From assembly GCF_009866655.1 (NCBI RefSeq), contig NZ_CP047420.1, positions 3,410,001 to 3,474,000 of the forward strand: 64,000 nucleotides of DNA, read 5' to 3'. The position numbers and the translations under genes were made by a program. Below are positions 38,001 through 47,708 of the stretch, in pieces (positions within the stretch are counted from its first letter, which is position 1; every line of letters starts with the position of its first letter). The notes under the pieces are model-generated. The model was not told where the DNA came from. It saw only the letters and a program-made list of their open reading frames with translations, and made no database searches. This stretch comes from Rathayibacter sp. VKM Ac-2804 (GTDB lineage: Bacteria; Actinomycetota; Actinomycetes; Actinomycetales; Microbacteriaceae).

Positions 38001-38080
38001 GCTGCCGAGCAGTCCGCTCCCCGCGGCGCATCGAGGTCCACCACTTCTCGCAGGCCGCTGAGGGGCTGCTCGACCGGCAA
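38001..38080. repeat. degenerate palindromic intergenic element (about 80 bp)
   Basis: GAGCAGTCCGC, GCATCGAGGTCCACCAC and, at the right, GGGGCTGCTCGACCGGCAAGG match parts of the family, with many substitutions; appears to be a decayed copy. Confidence 0.55.
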
Positions 38081-38295
38081 GGGTGCGGATGCGCGTGCTC
38101 GCCCCAGCGAGTGGACCCGGAAAGGGGCCCGGCGCATCCGCAGGACCCGATCCGAGTCCACTCGCGGGAGCGGCCGCCGTCGACTGGACGCGAGCGGGGC
38201 CCTGCGCGCTGCGCAGACCCCGTTCCCGGTCGGGTCGATGGGCGGAGGAGCGACCCGACGACCACCCACTGATCCACGTGGGTCTCGTCAGGTCC

Positions 38296-38320
38296 CGAGG
38301 AGCTGCTCGACCAGCAAAGG
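38296..38320. repeat. palindromic intergenic element, right-end fragment
   Basis: GAGGAGCTGCTCGACCAGCA matches the right end of the family only. Confidence 0.5.
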
Positions 38321-38352
38321 GGTAGGACGGCCTCGTAGACCGCGGACACCCG

Positions 38353-38478
38353 TGCTGATCGAGGAGCCCGCGCAGCGCGCGCATCGAGATCCACCCGTGT
38401 CAGAAGACGGGCCGGCAGACCACCGTGCTGACAACGGCGGATCTCGATACGCCCCTGCGGGGCTACTCGACCAGCATG
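38353..38478. repeat. palindromic intergenic element 6 (126 bp)
   Basis: From TGCTGATCGAGGAG through GCATCGAGATCCACC, then GGATCTCGATACGCC and CTCGACCAGCATG. The centre is degenerate (GGCAGACC) compared with elements 1, 2 and 4. Confidence 0.82.
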
Positions 38479-38528
38479 CAGGGGCGGGGCATCCGCCTGC
38501 TCCGATCCTCCGGAAGTCCGCCGAAGCC

Positions 38529-38744
38529 GCTCGTCGCGCAGCGACGGTCGTGTTCCCGAAGGCTCGTCGCGCAGCGACGGCTGTGCGCCTGGAGGCTCGT
38601 CGCGCAAGGACGGCCCTGCTCCCGAGGCTCGTCGCGCAGCGACGGCTGTGCTCCCGAAGGCTCGTCGCACAGCGACGGCCCTGCTCCCGAGGCTCGTCGC
38701 GGAGCAACGGCTGTGCTCCCGGAGGCTCGTCGCGCAGCGACGGC
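38529..38744. repeat. seven tandem 32-33 bp hairpin units
   Basis: Units start at 38529, 38562, 38595, 38627, 38660, 38692 and 38725. Each begins GCTCGTCGCGCAGCGACGG or a 1-2 base variant and continues with a GCTGTGCTCCCGA-like spacer. CGTCGC-GCA-GCGACG is a 6-bp hairpin in most units. Unit length alternates between 32 and 33 bp, so it is not maintained as a reading frame. Confidence 0.85.
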
Positions 38745-38870
38745 CCCCGCCCCCCGTCAGTACCGATCTGCGGGTGCTGGTGGGTGTGATCGCAAGGCGG
38801 AGGAGTGGTGCGTGGCGGCGCCACGGACCGCGACGACAACGCCGCGAGCGCGCCCGCCAGCGCCCGCAGA

Positions 38871-39932
38871 TCACATGCCGGTGTCGAGGCCGGAGTAGGC
38901 GTGGAGCCCCTTGAAGAAGACGTTGACGACGCCGAAGTTGAACATGACGGCGGAGAAGCCGATGATCGCGAGCCAGGCGGAGGGGGTGCCGCGCCAGCCG
39001 CGGGTGGCGCGGGCGTGGATGTAGCCGGCGTAGATGGTCCAGATGATGAAGGTCCAGACCTCCTTGGTGTCCCAGCCCCAGTAGCGGCCCCACGCCTTCT
39101 CGGCCCAGACGGCGCCGGCGATGAGGGTGAAGGTCCAGAGGATGAAGCCGATGATCGTGACGCGGTAGGCGAGGTTCTCGAGGGTCAGCGAGCTGGGCAG
39201 GGTACGCAGGAAGCGGAGGACCGAGGGGGCGCTCTCGCCGCTGGTCTCCCTCCGCGACTGGAGCAGCTGGGTGACGGAGAGCGCGAAGCCGAGGGCGAAG
39301 AAGGCGGTGCCGAGGATCGCGACGAGCACGTGGATGACGAGCCAGTACGACTGGAGTGCCGGCGGCAGCGGGACGACGTCGACGTAGTAGTTGACGGTCG
39401 CGACGCCGAGGAGCACCAGGACGAGGCCGGTGATGAACGCGCCGAGGAAGCGGAGGTCCCAGCGCAGCTGCACGGCGAGGAAGACGCCGATGATGAGGAC
39501 GGTCCCGGTGATCGAGAACTCGTACATGTTGGCCCACGGCACGCGGCCGGCGGCGATGCCGCGGAGGACGGTCGCGCCGAGGTGCAGGACGAAGGCGAGG
39601 AGGGTGAGCGAGAAGCCGATCCGCATGGCCTTGGAGCGGGACGGAGCGTTGTAGACCTCGTCCTCGACGCGGCTGCCGAGGCGGGAGAGCGTCGCTGTGC
39701 GGCCGTTGCCCCCGGCGGAGGCGGAGGCGACGGTGGCCCTGCCGCTCGCGGCGCGGTCGGCGGCGGCGCTCGAGGCGACCTTCTCGGCCTCGCGGACGAC
39801 CTCGATCGAGTCGCCGTCGGCGACCGACGAGCGCCGGGCCAGGTCGATGGCGAAGAAGATGAAGGCCAGGGCGTAGATGCCCATGGCGGAGTAGAGGCAC
39901 AGCACCGAGTACTGCGAGAGGGTCTCGATCAC
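38871..39932 (-). CDS. ccsB: cytochrome c biogenesis protein CcsB (ResC type)
   Basis: Haem-handling membrane component of cytochrome c maturation system II, 353 residues with about eight membrane helices. The WWD-type signature is KAWGRYWGWDTKEVWTF, preceded by WANMYEFS and LVIHVLVAILG with conserved histidines, and followed by YIHARATRGWRG. A hydrophilic insert of about 70 residues lies after the first helix. The GTG at 39932 is preceded by TACCCT at 6 nt (leaderless) and matches family starts (ETLSQYS); the longer ATG frame from 39977 is rejected. It acts with ResB to deliver haem outside the membrane. Confidence 0.92.
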   Translation of the reverse strand: MIETLSQYSVLCLYSAMGIYALAFIFFAIDLARRSSVADGDSIEVVREAEKVASSAAADRAASGRATVASASAGGNGRTATLSRLGSRVEDEVYNAPSRSKAMRIGFSLTLLAFVLHLGATVLRGIAAGRVPWANMYEFSITGTVLIIGVFLAVQLRWDLRFLGAFITGLVLVLLGVATVNYYVDVVPLPPALQSYWLVIHVLVAILGTAFFALGFALSVTQLLQSRRETSGESAPSVLRFLRTLPSSLTLENLAYRVTIIGFILWTFTLIAGAVWAEKAWGRYWGWDTKEVWTFIIWTIYAGYIHARATRGWRGTPSAWLAIIGFSAVMFNFGVVNVFFKGLHAYSGLDTGM

Positions 39933-39938
39933 TCCTCC

Positions 39939-39944
39939 AGGGTA
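39939..39944 (-). promoter_or_regulatory. leaderless -10 box for ccsB
   Basis: TACCCT on the minus strand, 6 nt before the GTG at 39932. The GGAGGA lying between it and the start is too close to serve as a normal ribosome site. Confidence 0.55.
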
Positions 39945-40021
39945 AGCGACGGTGCCGTGAGGCGCCCCTGCACACATGCACAGGTTGGATCACTTGACCG
40001 CGGCCACCGCGGAGTCCGGTC

Positions 40022-40063
40022 CCGGCCGGCGTCAGGGCCGGCCGGCGTCAGGGCCGGCCGGCG

Positions 40064-40069
<6 letters not shown>
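40022..40069. repeat. three tandem 16-bp repeats over the resB stop codon
   Basis: CCGGCCGGCGTCAGGG is present three times in perfect tandem (40022-40069). The TGA stop of resB lies in the last copy (40064-40066); the other copies sit between resB and ccsB. Confidence 0.85.
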
Positions 40070-41762
<1,693 letters not shown>

Positions 41763-41785
<23 letters not shown>

Positions 41786-42503
41786 TGATCACCTCGAAGA
41801 GTGCTCCGTAGACGAGGGTGTTCCACAGGCCCGTGACCATCAGGACTCCGATCAGGACGAGGGCGACGCCGCCGGCGATGTTGATCGCGCGGATGTGGCG
41901 CTTGACGAACGCGAGGGTGGTGGTGACCCAGCTGAAGCCGAACGCCACCAGGAGGAAGGGGATGCCGAGCCCGAGGCAGTAGACGACCGTCAGCAGCGCA
42001 CCGCGCCAGGGCGATCCGGCGCCGTAGCTCAGGGCGAGGATCGAGGTCAGCGTCGGGCCGAGGCAGGGGGTCCAGCCGACGCCGAAGACGATGCCGAGCA
42101 GCGGGGCGCCGATCAGTCCGGTCGCCGGGCGGAAGCCGGGCCGGAGCGTGCGCTGCAGGAAGGAGAGCTGGCCGATGAAGACCAGCCCCATCGCGATCAC
42201 GAAGACGCCGAGCACGCGGGTGATGACGTCGCCGTAGGCGCGCAGCCAGAAGCCGACCGAGCCGGCGGCGACCCCGAAGAGCACGAAGACCAGCGAGAAG
42301 CCGAGCACGAACAGCAGCACGCCCAGCACGACCCGGCGGCGTCCGCGGGCGGCGCGCTCGCCGGCGTCGGTGAAGCCGCCGACGTAGGCGAGGTACCCCG
42401 GCACGAGCGGGAGCACGCAGGGCGACGCGAACGAGACGAGCCCGGCCAGCAGCGCGATCGGCACCGCGAGGAGGAGCTGGCCGCTGATGACGACCTCGCT
42501 CAC
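41763..42503 (-). CDS. ccdA: thiol:disulfide interchange/cytochrome c biogenesis protein CcdA
   Basis: Six-helix membrane protein of 246 residues that carries reducing equivalents across the membrane to keep apocytochrome cysteines reduced. The two conserved cysteines are in FASPCVLPLVPGYLAYVGG and GVGWTPCLGPTLTS. The GTG at 42503 is 4 nt after the resA stop. Its stop lies 23 nt inside resB. It passes electrons to ResA. Confidence 0.93.
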
Positions 42504-42507
42504 CGCG

Positions 42508-43098
42508 CTACTCCGACTCCGCGAGCGTGTCGCCCACGAGCGTCGAGAGGATCGACGCCTCCTGCAGCTGGCCGAGGATGCGCGAGGCGACCCGGCCCTC
42601 CCTGTCGAGGACGATCGTGGTGGGCACCGCGTTCGGCGGGACATCGCCGGTGAAGGCGAGCTGCACCGAGGAGTCGGTGTCGACGATGGAGGGGTAGCTG
42701 ATGCCGTAGTCGGCGGCGAAGCTTGCGGCCGTCGGCGCCTGGTCGCGCACGTTGACGCCGACGAACGAGACGTCCTGGCCCTCGAACTCGGTGTTGACCG
42801 CCTGGAGGTCGGCGGCCTCGGCGCGGCAGGGAGCGCAGCTGGCGTACCAGAAGTTGACGACGACGACCTGGCCGGCGAGGTCGGCCGAGTCGATGGTCGC
42901 GCCGTCCTCGTCGGTCCCGGTGAACTCGATCGTCTCGCCCCGCTGGTCGACCGGCACCTCCGTGATCGTGCCGTCGCCCGAGATGAAGCCGTTGTTGGTG
43001 CCCTGCCGGTAGTCCTCGGCGAGCTTGTCGCGGGTGCAGCCGCTCAGCGCGAGGGCGCCGACGAGCACGAGCACGCCGAGCGCGCGGGTCCGGCGCAT
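42508..43098 (-). CDS. resA: TlpA/ResA-type thioredoxin lipoprotein
   Basis: Extracytoplasmic thioredoxin-fold lipoprotein of 196 residues that reduces apocytochrome c. The signal peptide ends in the lipobox LSGC (Cys about residue 21). The redox motif is CAPC (C88 and C91) in NFWYASCAPCR, with the cis-proline loop VPTTIVLD. The ATG overlaps the stop of the upstream phosphatase (TGATG), and ccdA follows after 4 nt. Confidence 0.93.
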   Translation of the reverse strand: MRRTRALGVLVLVGALALSGCTRDKLAEDYRQGTNNGFISGDGTITEVPVDQRGETIEFTGTDEDGATIDSADLAGQVVVVNFWYASCAPCRAEAADLQAVNTEFEGQDVSFVGVNVRDQAPTAASFAADYGISYPSIVDTDSSVQLAFTGDVPPNAVPTTIVLDREGRVASRILGQLQEASILSTLVGDTLAESE

Positions 43099-43742
43099 CA
43101 GACCGCTCCGACGTCGGTGGCGAGGCCCTGGAGGCCGGCCGCCGGGTCGGAGTAGCCGACCTCGACGAAGCGGTCGCCCCGGCGCTCGAAGGTGGTGATG
43201 CTCGAGAGCGCGCAGCGGCGCTTGCGCGGATCGTGGAAGAGCTTCTCCCCCGCGATCGCGCGGTGGGTCGTCCAGATCGGCAGCTGGTGGCTGACGAGCG
43301 CAGCGTCGCCGGAGGCAGTGCCCTGCCAGGCGGACTCGAGCGCCGCGTACATCCGCGCCGAGATGGAGAGGTAGGGCTCGCCCCAGCTGGGCTCGAAGGG
43401 GTTGCGGAGCAGCGGCCAGCTGCGCGGGTCCTTGAGTGCCGAGTTGCGGGCGGCGACGCGCTTGCCCTCGAAGCGGTTGGTCGGCTCGATCAGGCGCTCG
43501 TCGGTGACGATCTCGAGCTCGAAGGCCTGCGAGATCGGCTGGGCCGACTCCTGCGTGCGCTGCAGCGGCGAGGCGAAGAGAGCGGTGACGGGGCGGCGGC
43601 GCTCGAGCAGGTCGTCGGCGGCGGCGCGCGCCATCCGGTTGCCCAGGTCCGAGAGCCGGAAGTGCGGGAGTCGCCCGTAGAGGACCCGGTCGGGGTTGAA
43701 GACCTCGCCGTGCCGCACGAGATGGATCTGATCGGCAACCAC
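43098..43742 (-). CDS. histidine phosphatase family protein (GpmB-like)
   Basis: Cytoplasmic phosphatase of the phosphoglycerate mutase fold, 214 residues from the chosen start. LVRHGEV contains the nucleophilic histidine; FASPLQRTQESA and ALVSHQLPIWTTHR give the other active-site residues. In actinobacteria a gene of this type often leads the resA-ccdA-resB-ccsB row, as here, but its substrate is unknown. The GTG at 43742 was chosen because TACACT lies 8 nt upstream; TTG at 43751 and GTG at 43805 are in-frame alternatives. Confidence 0.85.
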   Translation of the reverse strand: MVADQIHLVRHGEVFNPDRVLYGRLPHFRLSDLGNRMARAAADDLLERRRPVTALFASPLQRTQESAQPISQAFELEIVTDERLIEPTNRFEGKRVAARNSALKDPRSWPLLRNPFEPSWGEPYLSISARMYAALESAWQGTASGDAALVSHQLPIWTTHRAIAGEKLFHDPRKRRCALSSITTFERRGDRFVEVGYSDPAAGLQGLATDVGAV

Positions 43743-43750
43743 GAGCGTCA

Positions 43751-43756
43751 AGTGTA
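43751..43756 (-). promoter_or_regulatory. leaderless -10 box for the cytochrome c maturation operon
   Basis: TACACT on the minus strand, 8 nt before the GTG at 43742. Confidence 0.5.
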
Positions 43757-43833
43757 CGGAACGCCGCGTGGAGGAACGCCGGGAATAGGGACGGCCGATC
43801 CGCACCTCTGCCGAGCTCGGCTGGAGCGGCCGG

Positions 43834-44598
43834 TCAGCGCCGCGCGCTCACCGCCGCGGAGAGCCGCCGCACGAGCGAGCCGGGCAGGTGGCGGACCACG
43901 CTGATCGGCACGCCGAACCGCCAGGAGGGGATCGAGACGACCGAGCCGCGCGCCACGTCGCCCAGGAACTCCTCGACCACCGCGTCCGCGTCCAGCCAGA
44001 GGAAGGAGGGGATGGAGGCGGTGTCCATCGCCGCGCGCTCGTGGAACTCGGTGCGCACCCAGCCCGGGCAGAGCGCGGCGGCCCGCACGCCGCTGCCGCG
44101 CAGCTCCACCGCCAGCGACTGGGTGAAGGCCGTCGCCCAGGCCTTGATCGCCGAGTACGGCCCGAGGTGCACGAAGCCGGCGACGCTCGACACGGTGAGG
44201 ATCGCCCCGCGCCCGCGGCCGACCATCGCCTGCGCGGCGGCGCCGGAGAGCACGGACACGGAGCGGACCATCACCTCGAACGCCTCGTCCTGCGCCGCGA
44301 CGTCGGGCTCGGCGAAGCTGCCGTCGATCCCGAAGCCGGCGTTGTTGACCAGCACCCGGACGGGCCGCTCGGGGTCGACGAGCCGGACGCGCACCCGCTC
44401 GACGTCGTCGCGGTCGGAGAGGTCGGCGGGCAGCACCTCGACCTGCGGGGCGCCGAGCGCGCGGAAGGCGGCGGCCGCCTCCTCGAGCCGGCCCCGGTCG
44501 CGCGCGACGAGGACGAGGTCGAAGCCCCGTCGGGCGAAGGCGCGCGCGAACGCGGCGCCGATGCCGGTGGACGCTCCGGTGATCAGTGCGGTGCTCAT
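43834..44598 (-). CDS. SDR family oxidoreductase
   Basis: Classical short-chain dehydrogenase of 254 residues with TGASTGIG, NNAGFG, a catalytic serine in VSSVAG and YSAIK. The C-terminal part (SFLWLDADAVVEEFLGDVARG) is like the DltE/YqjQ-type SDRs of unknown substrate. TAGCGT lies 7 nt before the ATG (leaderless). It stands between the cytochrome c operon and an ABC exporter without obvious link to either. Confidence 0.85.
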   Translation of the reverse strand: MSTALITGASTGIGAAFARAFARRGFDLVLVARDRGRLEEAAAAFRALGAPQVEVLPADLSDRDDVERVRVRLVDPERPVRVLVNNAGFGIDGSFAEPDVAAQDEAFEVMVRSVSVLSGAAAQAMVGRGRGAILTVSSVAGFVHLGPYSAIKAWATAFTQSLAVELRGSGVRAAALCPGWVRTEFHERAAMDTASIPSFLWLDADAVVEEFLGDVARGSVVSIPSWRFGVPISVVRHLPGSLVRRLSAAVSARR

Positions 44599-44605
44599 GC
44601 GGGCG

Positions 44606-44611
44606 ACGCTA
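44606..44611 (-). promoter_or_regulatory. leaderless -10 box for SDR gene
   Basis: TAGCGT on the minus strand, 7 nt before the ATG at 44598. It overlaps the stop codon of the ABC ATPase gene. Confidence 0.55.
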
Positions 44612-45322
44612 CCGCGCCGCGGACCGCCGGCCCTCCGGCACCGCGGCGCCTGCCTCGCCGGCCGACAGCCGCCCGTCCCGCATCGTCGCCACGCGATCCA
44701 GCCGCGGGAGGTGCGCCTCCTCGTGCGTCACCAGGAGCGTCGCCGTCCCGCGCTCGCGCGTGAGGCGGACGATCAGGTCGATGATCGCCGTGCCGCGCTC
44801 GGTGTCCAGAGCGCTCGTCGGCTCGTCGACCAGCAGCACCGACGGCGCGTTCATCAGCGCGCGGGCGATGTTCACCCGCTGCCGCTGACCGCCCGAGAGC
44901 TGCGCCGGGCGGGCGTGGGCGCGGTCGGCGAGACCGACCTCCGTGAGCAGCTCGTCCGCCCGCGCCGACGCCGAGCTCCGCCGCTTGTCGCCGAGCCGGT
45001 CCATCACCAGCAGCTGCTCGCGGGCCGTCAGCGCCGGCAGCAGGTTCGCCTGCTGGAAGACGATCCCGATCCGCGAGCGGCGCAGCCGTGCCGCCCCCGC
45101 GCGGGACAGCCGCGACACGTCGTCGCCGTCGATCAGCACACGGCCCGAGTCCGGGCGGATCAGCGTCGCCGCCAGCGCGAGCAGGCTGGACTTGCCGGAG
45201 CCGCTCGGGCCCGTCAGCCCGGTCACGGTGCCCGGGCGGCAGTCGAGGTCGGCCCGGTCGACGGCGGTGAGGCGCGAACCGCCGTCGTCGAAGGTGAGGG
45301 TGGCGTCCCGCAGTTCGATCAT
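44609..45322 (-). CDS. ABC transporter ATP-binding protein (LolD/DevA type)
   Basis: Cytoplasmic ATPase of 237 residues for the FtsX-type permease encoded just upstream. Walker A GPSGSGKSSLL, Q-loop IVFQQANLLPALT, signature LSGGQRQRVNIARAL, Walker B LLVDEPTSALD and the H-loop THEEAHL are intact. The ATG overlaps the permease stop by 4 nt. The family exports lipids, peptides or drugs, or works as a mechanotransmitter; the divergent two-component system may control it. Confidence 0.92.
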   Translation of the reverse strand: MIELRDATLTFDDGGSRLTAVDRADLDCRPGTVTGLTGPSGSGKSSLLALAATLIRPDSGRVLIDGDDVSRLSRAGAARLRRSRIGIVFQQANLLPALTAREQLLVMDRLGDKRRSSASARADELLTEVGLADRAHARPAQLSGGQRQRVNIARALMNAPSVLLVDEPTSALDTERGTAIIDLIVRLTRERGTATLLVTHEEAHLPRLDRVATMRDGRLSAGEAGAAVPEGRRSAAR

Positions 45323-46371
45323 CGTGCGCTCCCGAGGGCGGTGAGGGGGTCGGTGGAGACGACGGTGCGCAGGGCCGCGGCGGCGCCGAGCAGTCCCAGC
45401 GCGATCATCAGGGCGACCGGGACCAGCGTGGTCACGGGGCTGAGCAGGAACGGCAGGGCCGAGCCGGCGAGCGAGCCGAGCCCGAGCACCGCGAGCAGCC
45501 CCGCGCCCGTCCCCGCGATCAGCACGACGAGGGCCTGGCCGAGGGCGTCCCGGAGCAGTGAGGGTGTCGACGCGCCGAGGGCCTTGAGCACGGCGATGTC
45601 GCCGGAGCGCTGCATCGTCCAGACCGTGAAGAACGCTCCGACGACGAGCGCGGCGATCCCGAAGAGCATCGCGACCATCAGCAGCAGCGAGCCGATCTCG
45701 GACCGGAACGAGCCGATCGCGGTGAGCGCGGCGAGCGGAGCCCGAGCGATCGTGCCGGTCGCCGCCTCCCCCGCCGCCCAGTCCGGCGAGCCGCGCACCG
45801 CGAGGACGGTCGCGTCGGCCGGCGTGCCGAGCGAGGCCGCGAGCGCTCGCCAGGCGGCGAGCGGGAGGCGGACCACGGGGGTGTGGCTGTACCAGTCGTC
45901 GCCGCCGATCGAGGAGACGACGGCGGAGGTGCCCGCGATGCGCACGGCGTCGCCGACTCCGACGCCGAGCGCTTTCGCCGCGGGAGCCGAGAGCGCGATG
46001 CCGCCCGGGTCGGCCGAAGCCCCGAGCGCCGCGTCGACGCCGAGGACGGCGACCGCGACGCGCGCTCCGTCCGCCTCCGCCCGGGCCTGCAGCACGCCGA
46101 GCGGCTCGACGGAGACGACTCCCGGGAGCGCCGCCCACTCCGCCTCCTGCTGCGCGGTGACCGCGGAGTCGGCGAACGAGGGCGCGTCGTCCCCGGCCGA
46201 GAAGACGAGCCGGTCGGCGGGCACGCCGAGGACCGCCGAGACGTTCTGCAGGGCCAGCCCGCCGGTCAGCCCGGAGAGGAACCCCACCAGGAGGGTGAGC
46301 AGCGCGACCACCGCGCCGATGAGCAGGAATCGGCCGCGAGCGGAACGCAGCTCGCGCCAGGCGACGAACAC
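45319..46371 (-). CDS. FtsX-like ABC transporter permease (MacB/DevC type)
   Basis: Membrane protein of 350 residues with four helices: one N-terminal (GRFLLIGAVVALLTLLVGF), a large extracytoplasmic domain of about 190 residues, then three in the FtsX domain (SLLLMVAMLFGIAALVVGAFF, VVLIAGTGAGLLAVLGLG, VALMIALGLLGAAAALR). The layout matches the DevC/MacB class. The GTG at 46371 follows GGAGG. It is divergent from the histidine kinase gene; a 9-bp inverted repeat lies between the two. Confidence 0.88.
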   Translation of the reverse strand: MFVAWRELRSARGRFLLIGAVVALLTLLVGFLSGLTGGLALQNVSAVLGVPADRLVFSAGDDAPSFADSAVTAQQEAEWAALPGVVSVEPLGVLQARAEADGARVAVAVLGVDAALGASADPGGIALSAPAAKALGVGVGDAVRIAGTSAVVSSIGGDDWYSHTPVVRLPLAAWRALAASLGTPADATVLAVRGSPDWAAGEAATGTIARAPLAALTAIGSFRSEIGSLLLMVAMLFGIAALVVGAFFTVWTMQRSGDIAVLKALGASTPSLLRDALGQALVVLIAGTGAGLLAVLGLGSLAGSALPFLLSPVTTLVPVALMIALGLLGAAAALRTVVSTDPLTALGSAR

Positions 46372-46441
46372 GGGGACCTCCAGGGAGTCGATGCCGCGGG
46401 ATCGGCGGCCCCTCCAGCCTGGAAGCGGCGCGGATCCGGCG

Positions 46442-46509
46442 CATCGTGCGGTCGACCGGGGGCGCCGCCCGCTCTTCGAGGGACGGCCGCCTCCTCCTTT
46501 CGCACGATG
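46442..46509. promoter_or_regulatory. widely spaced inverted repeat between permease and kinase genes
   Basis: CATCGTGCG (46442-46450) and CGCACGATG (46501-46509) are exact complements 50 nt apart. One arm lies just upstream of the kinase -10 box, the other towards the permease gene. A binding site for the NarL-type regulator encoded here is a reasonable guess. Confidence 0.4.
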
Positions 46510-46529
46510 ACAGGCAGCCCCGCGGTGCG

Positions 46530-46535
46530 TAGCGT
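46530..46535 (+). promoter_or_regulatory. leaderless -10 box for histidine kinase
   Basis: TAGCGT ends 6 nt before the GTG at 46542. Confidence 0.55.
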
Positions 46536-46541
46536 TCCCCC

Positions 46542-47708
46542 GTGCCGCACACCCCGCTCGCCCCCGTCCTGACGGGACTGCGCGCGGGACTGCACCTCCT
46601 GGTCGGCGGTCTGCTCGCCCTCGTCGCCGTGCGCACGCTCGTCGAGCCCGGCCCGCGCACTCCGGCGGTGCTCCTGCTCTGCCTCCTCCTGCTCGCCGCG
46701 TACCTCGCCGGGCCGCGCTGGACGGCCCGCTCGCGGCGCCGCGGGAGGCTGCGGCTCGCGGGAGTGACGCTCGCCTGGGCCGCACTCGTCCTGCTCGAGT
46801 CCGACGCCGCCTACCTCGCGTTCCCGCTGTTCTTCCTGGCGATGCACGTGCTGCCCCCACGGGCGGCGGTCGCCGCGGTGCTCGGCCTCACGGGCATCGC
46901 CGTCGCGGCCCTCGGCTGGGACGACCGGTGGAGCATCGGCGGGGTCGTCGGCCCGGTGATCGCCGCCGGCATCGCGATCCTGATCGGCCTCGCCGCGCGC
47001 GCCCTCGCCCGGGAGGCGCGCGAGCGGGAGGAGCTGCTCGCCGAGCTCCTCGCCACCCGCGACCGGCTCGGTGCGAGCGAGCGCGCGGCCGCCGTCGCCG
47101 AGGAGCGCTCGCGGCTGGCCCGCGAGATCCACGACACCGTCGCGCAGGGTCTGTCGAGCATCCAGATGCTGCTGCACGCGGCCGAGCGCGCCGACCCGGG
47201 GCGACCGGGGATCGAGCACGTCCGCCTCGCCCGGGAGACCGCCGCGGCCGATCTGGACGAGACGCGGCGCTTCATCCGCGAGCTCGCCCCGCCGGCTCTC
47301 GACAGCGAGAGCATCGACGGAGCGCTGCGGCGACTGGCCGGCACGCACTGGGAGCGCTCGGGCGTCGTCGTGACGGTCGACGCCGAGGACGGTCGCGCCC
47401 TGTCGATGCAGACGCAGACGGCGCTGCTCCGGCTCGCCCAGGGCGCGGTCGCGAACGCGCTGCAGCACTCGGGAGCGAGCACGGTCGCGCTGACGCTCCG
47501 CAGCGACGGGCGCACCGCCCGTCTCGAGATCGCGGACGACGGGGCCGGGTTCGATCCCGAGGCGGCCGCCCCCTCAGCGCGGCCGGACTCCTTCGGCCTG
47601 CGGGCGATGCGCGAGCGGGCCGAGCAGCTCGGCGGGCGGCTGGAGGTCGAGTCGTCGCCGGCCGGCACGACGGTCCGCGCCGAGCTCCCCGCCGGCGGCA
47701 CCCCGTGA
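46542..47708 (+). CDS. sensor histidine kinase, NarL/DesK class (HisKA_3)
   Basis: Membrane kinase of 388 residues. Four to five hydrophobic helices fill the first 155 residues with only short loops, so the sensor is probably in the membrane. The dimerisation domain carries REIHDTVAQGLSSIQ with phosphoacceptor H197, and the HATPase domain has QGAVANALQHSGAS, DDGAGFDP and FGLRAMRERA. The start is a leaderless GTG. It overlaps the response regulator gene by 4 nt (GTGA) and is divergent from the ABC exporter. Confidence 0.92.
   Translation: MPHTPLAPVLTGLRAGLHLLVGGLLALVAVRTLVEPGPRTPAVLLLCLLLLAAYLAGPRWTARSRRRGRLRLAGVTLAWAALVLLESDAAYLAFPLFFLAMHVLPPRAAVAAVLGLTGIAVAALGWDDRWSIGGVVGPVIAAGIAILIGLAARALAREAREREELLAELLATRDRLGASERAAAVAEERSRLAREIHDTVAQGLSSIQMLLHAAERADPGRPGIEHVRLARETAAADLDETRRFIRELAPPALDSESIDGALRRLAGTHWERSGVVVTVDAEDGRALSMQTQTALLRLAQGAVANALQHSGASTVALTLRSDGRTARLEIADDGAGFDPEAAAPSARPDSFGLRAMRERAEQLGGRLEVESSPAGTTVRAELPAGGTP

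Larger units (their letters stand above)
37977..38870. other. 894-bp gene-free region with several repeat types
   Basis: Holds a degenerate palindromic element (38001-38080), an inverted repeat (GCGAGTGGAC at 38107 and its complement at 38156), a right-half fragment (38296-38320), a full element (38353-38478) and seven tandem hairpin units (38529-38744). Open frames exist on both strands but change frame with the repeats and show no protein-like composition; I see no gene here. Confidence 0.75.

Noticed and set aside
38529..38744. CRISPR array
   Set aside because: Seven regular units look CRISPR-like, but the spacers are themselves repeated, unit length is only 32-33 bp in total, repeats are imperfect and no cas genes are present.
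38425..38898. 157-residue plus-strand frame over the hairpin array
   Set aside because: The protein repeat drifts between frames because units are 32 and 33 bp; composition is not protein-like and it runs into ccsB antisense.
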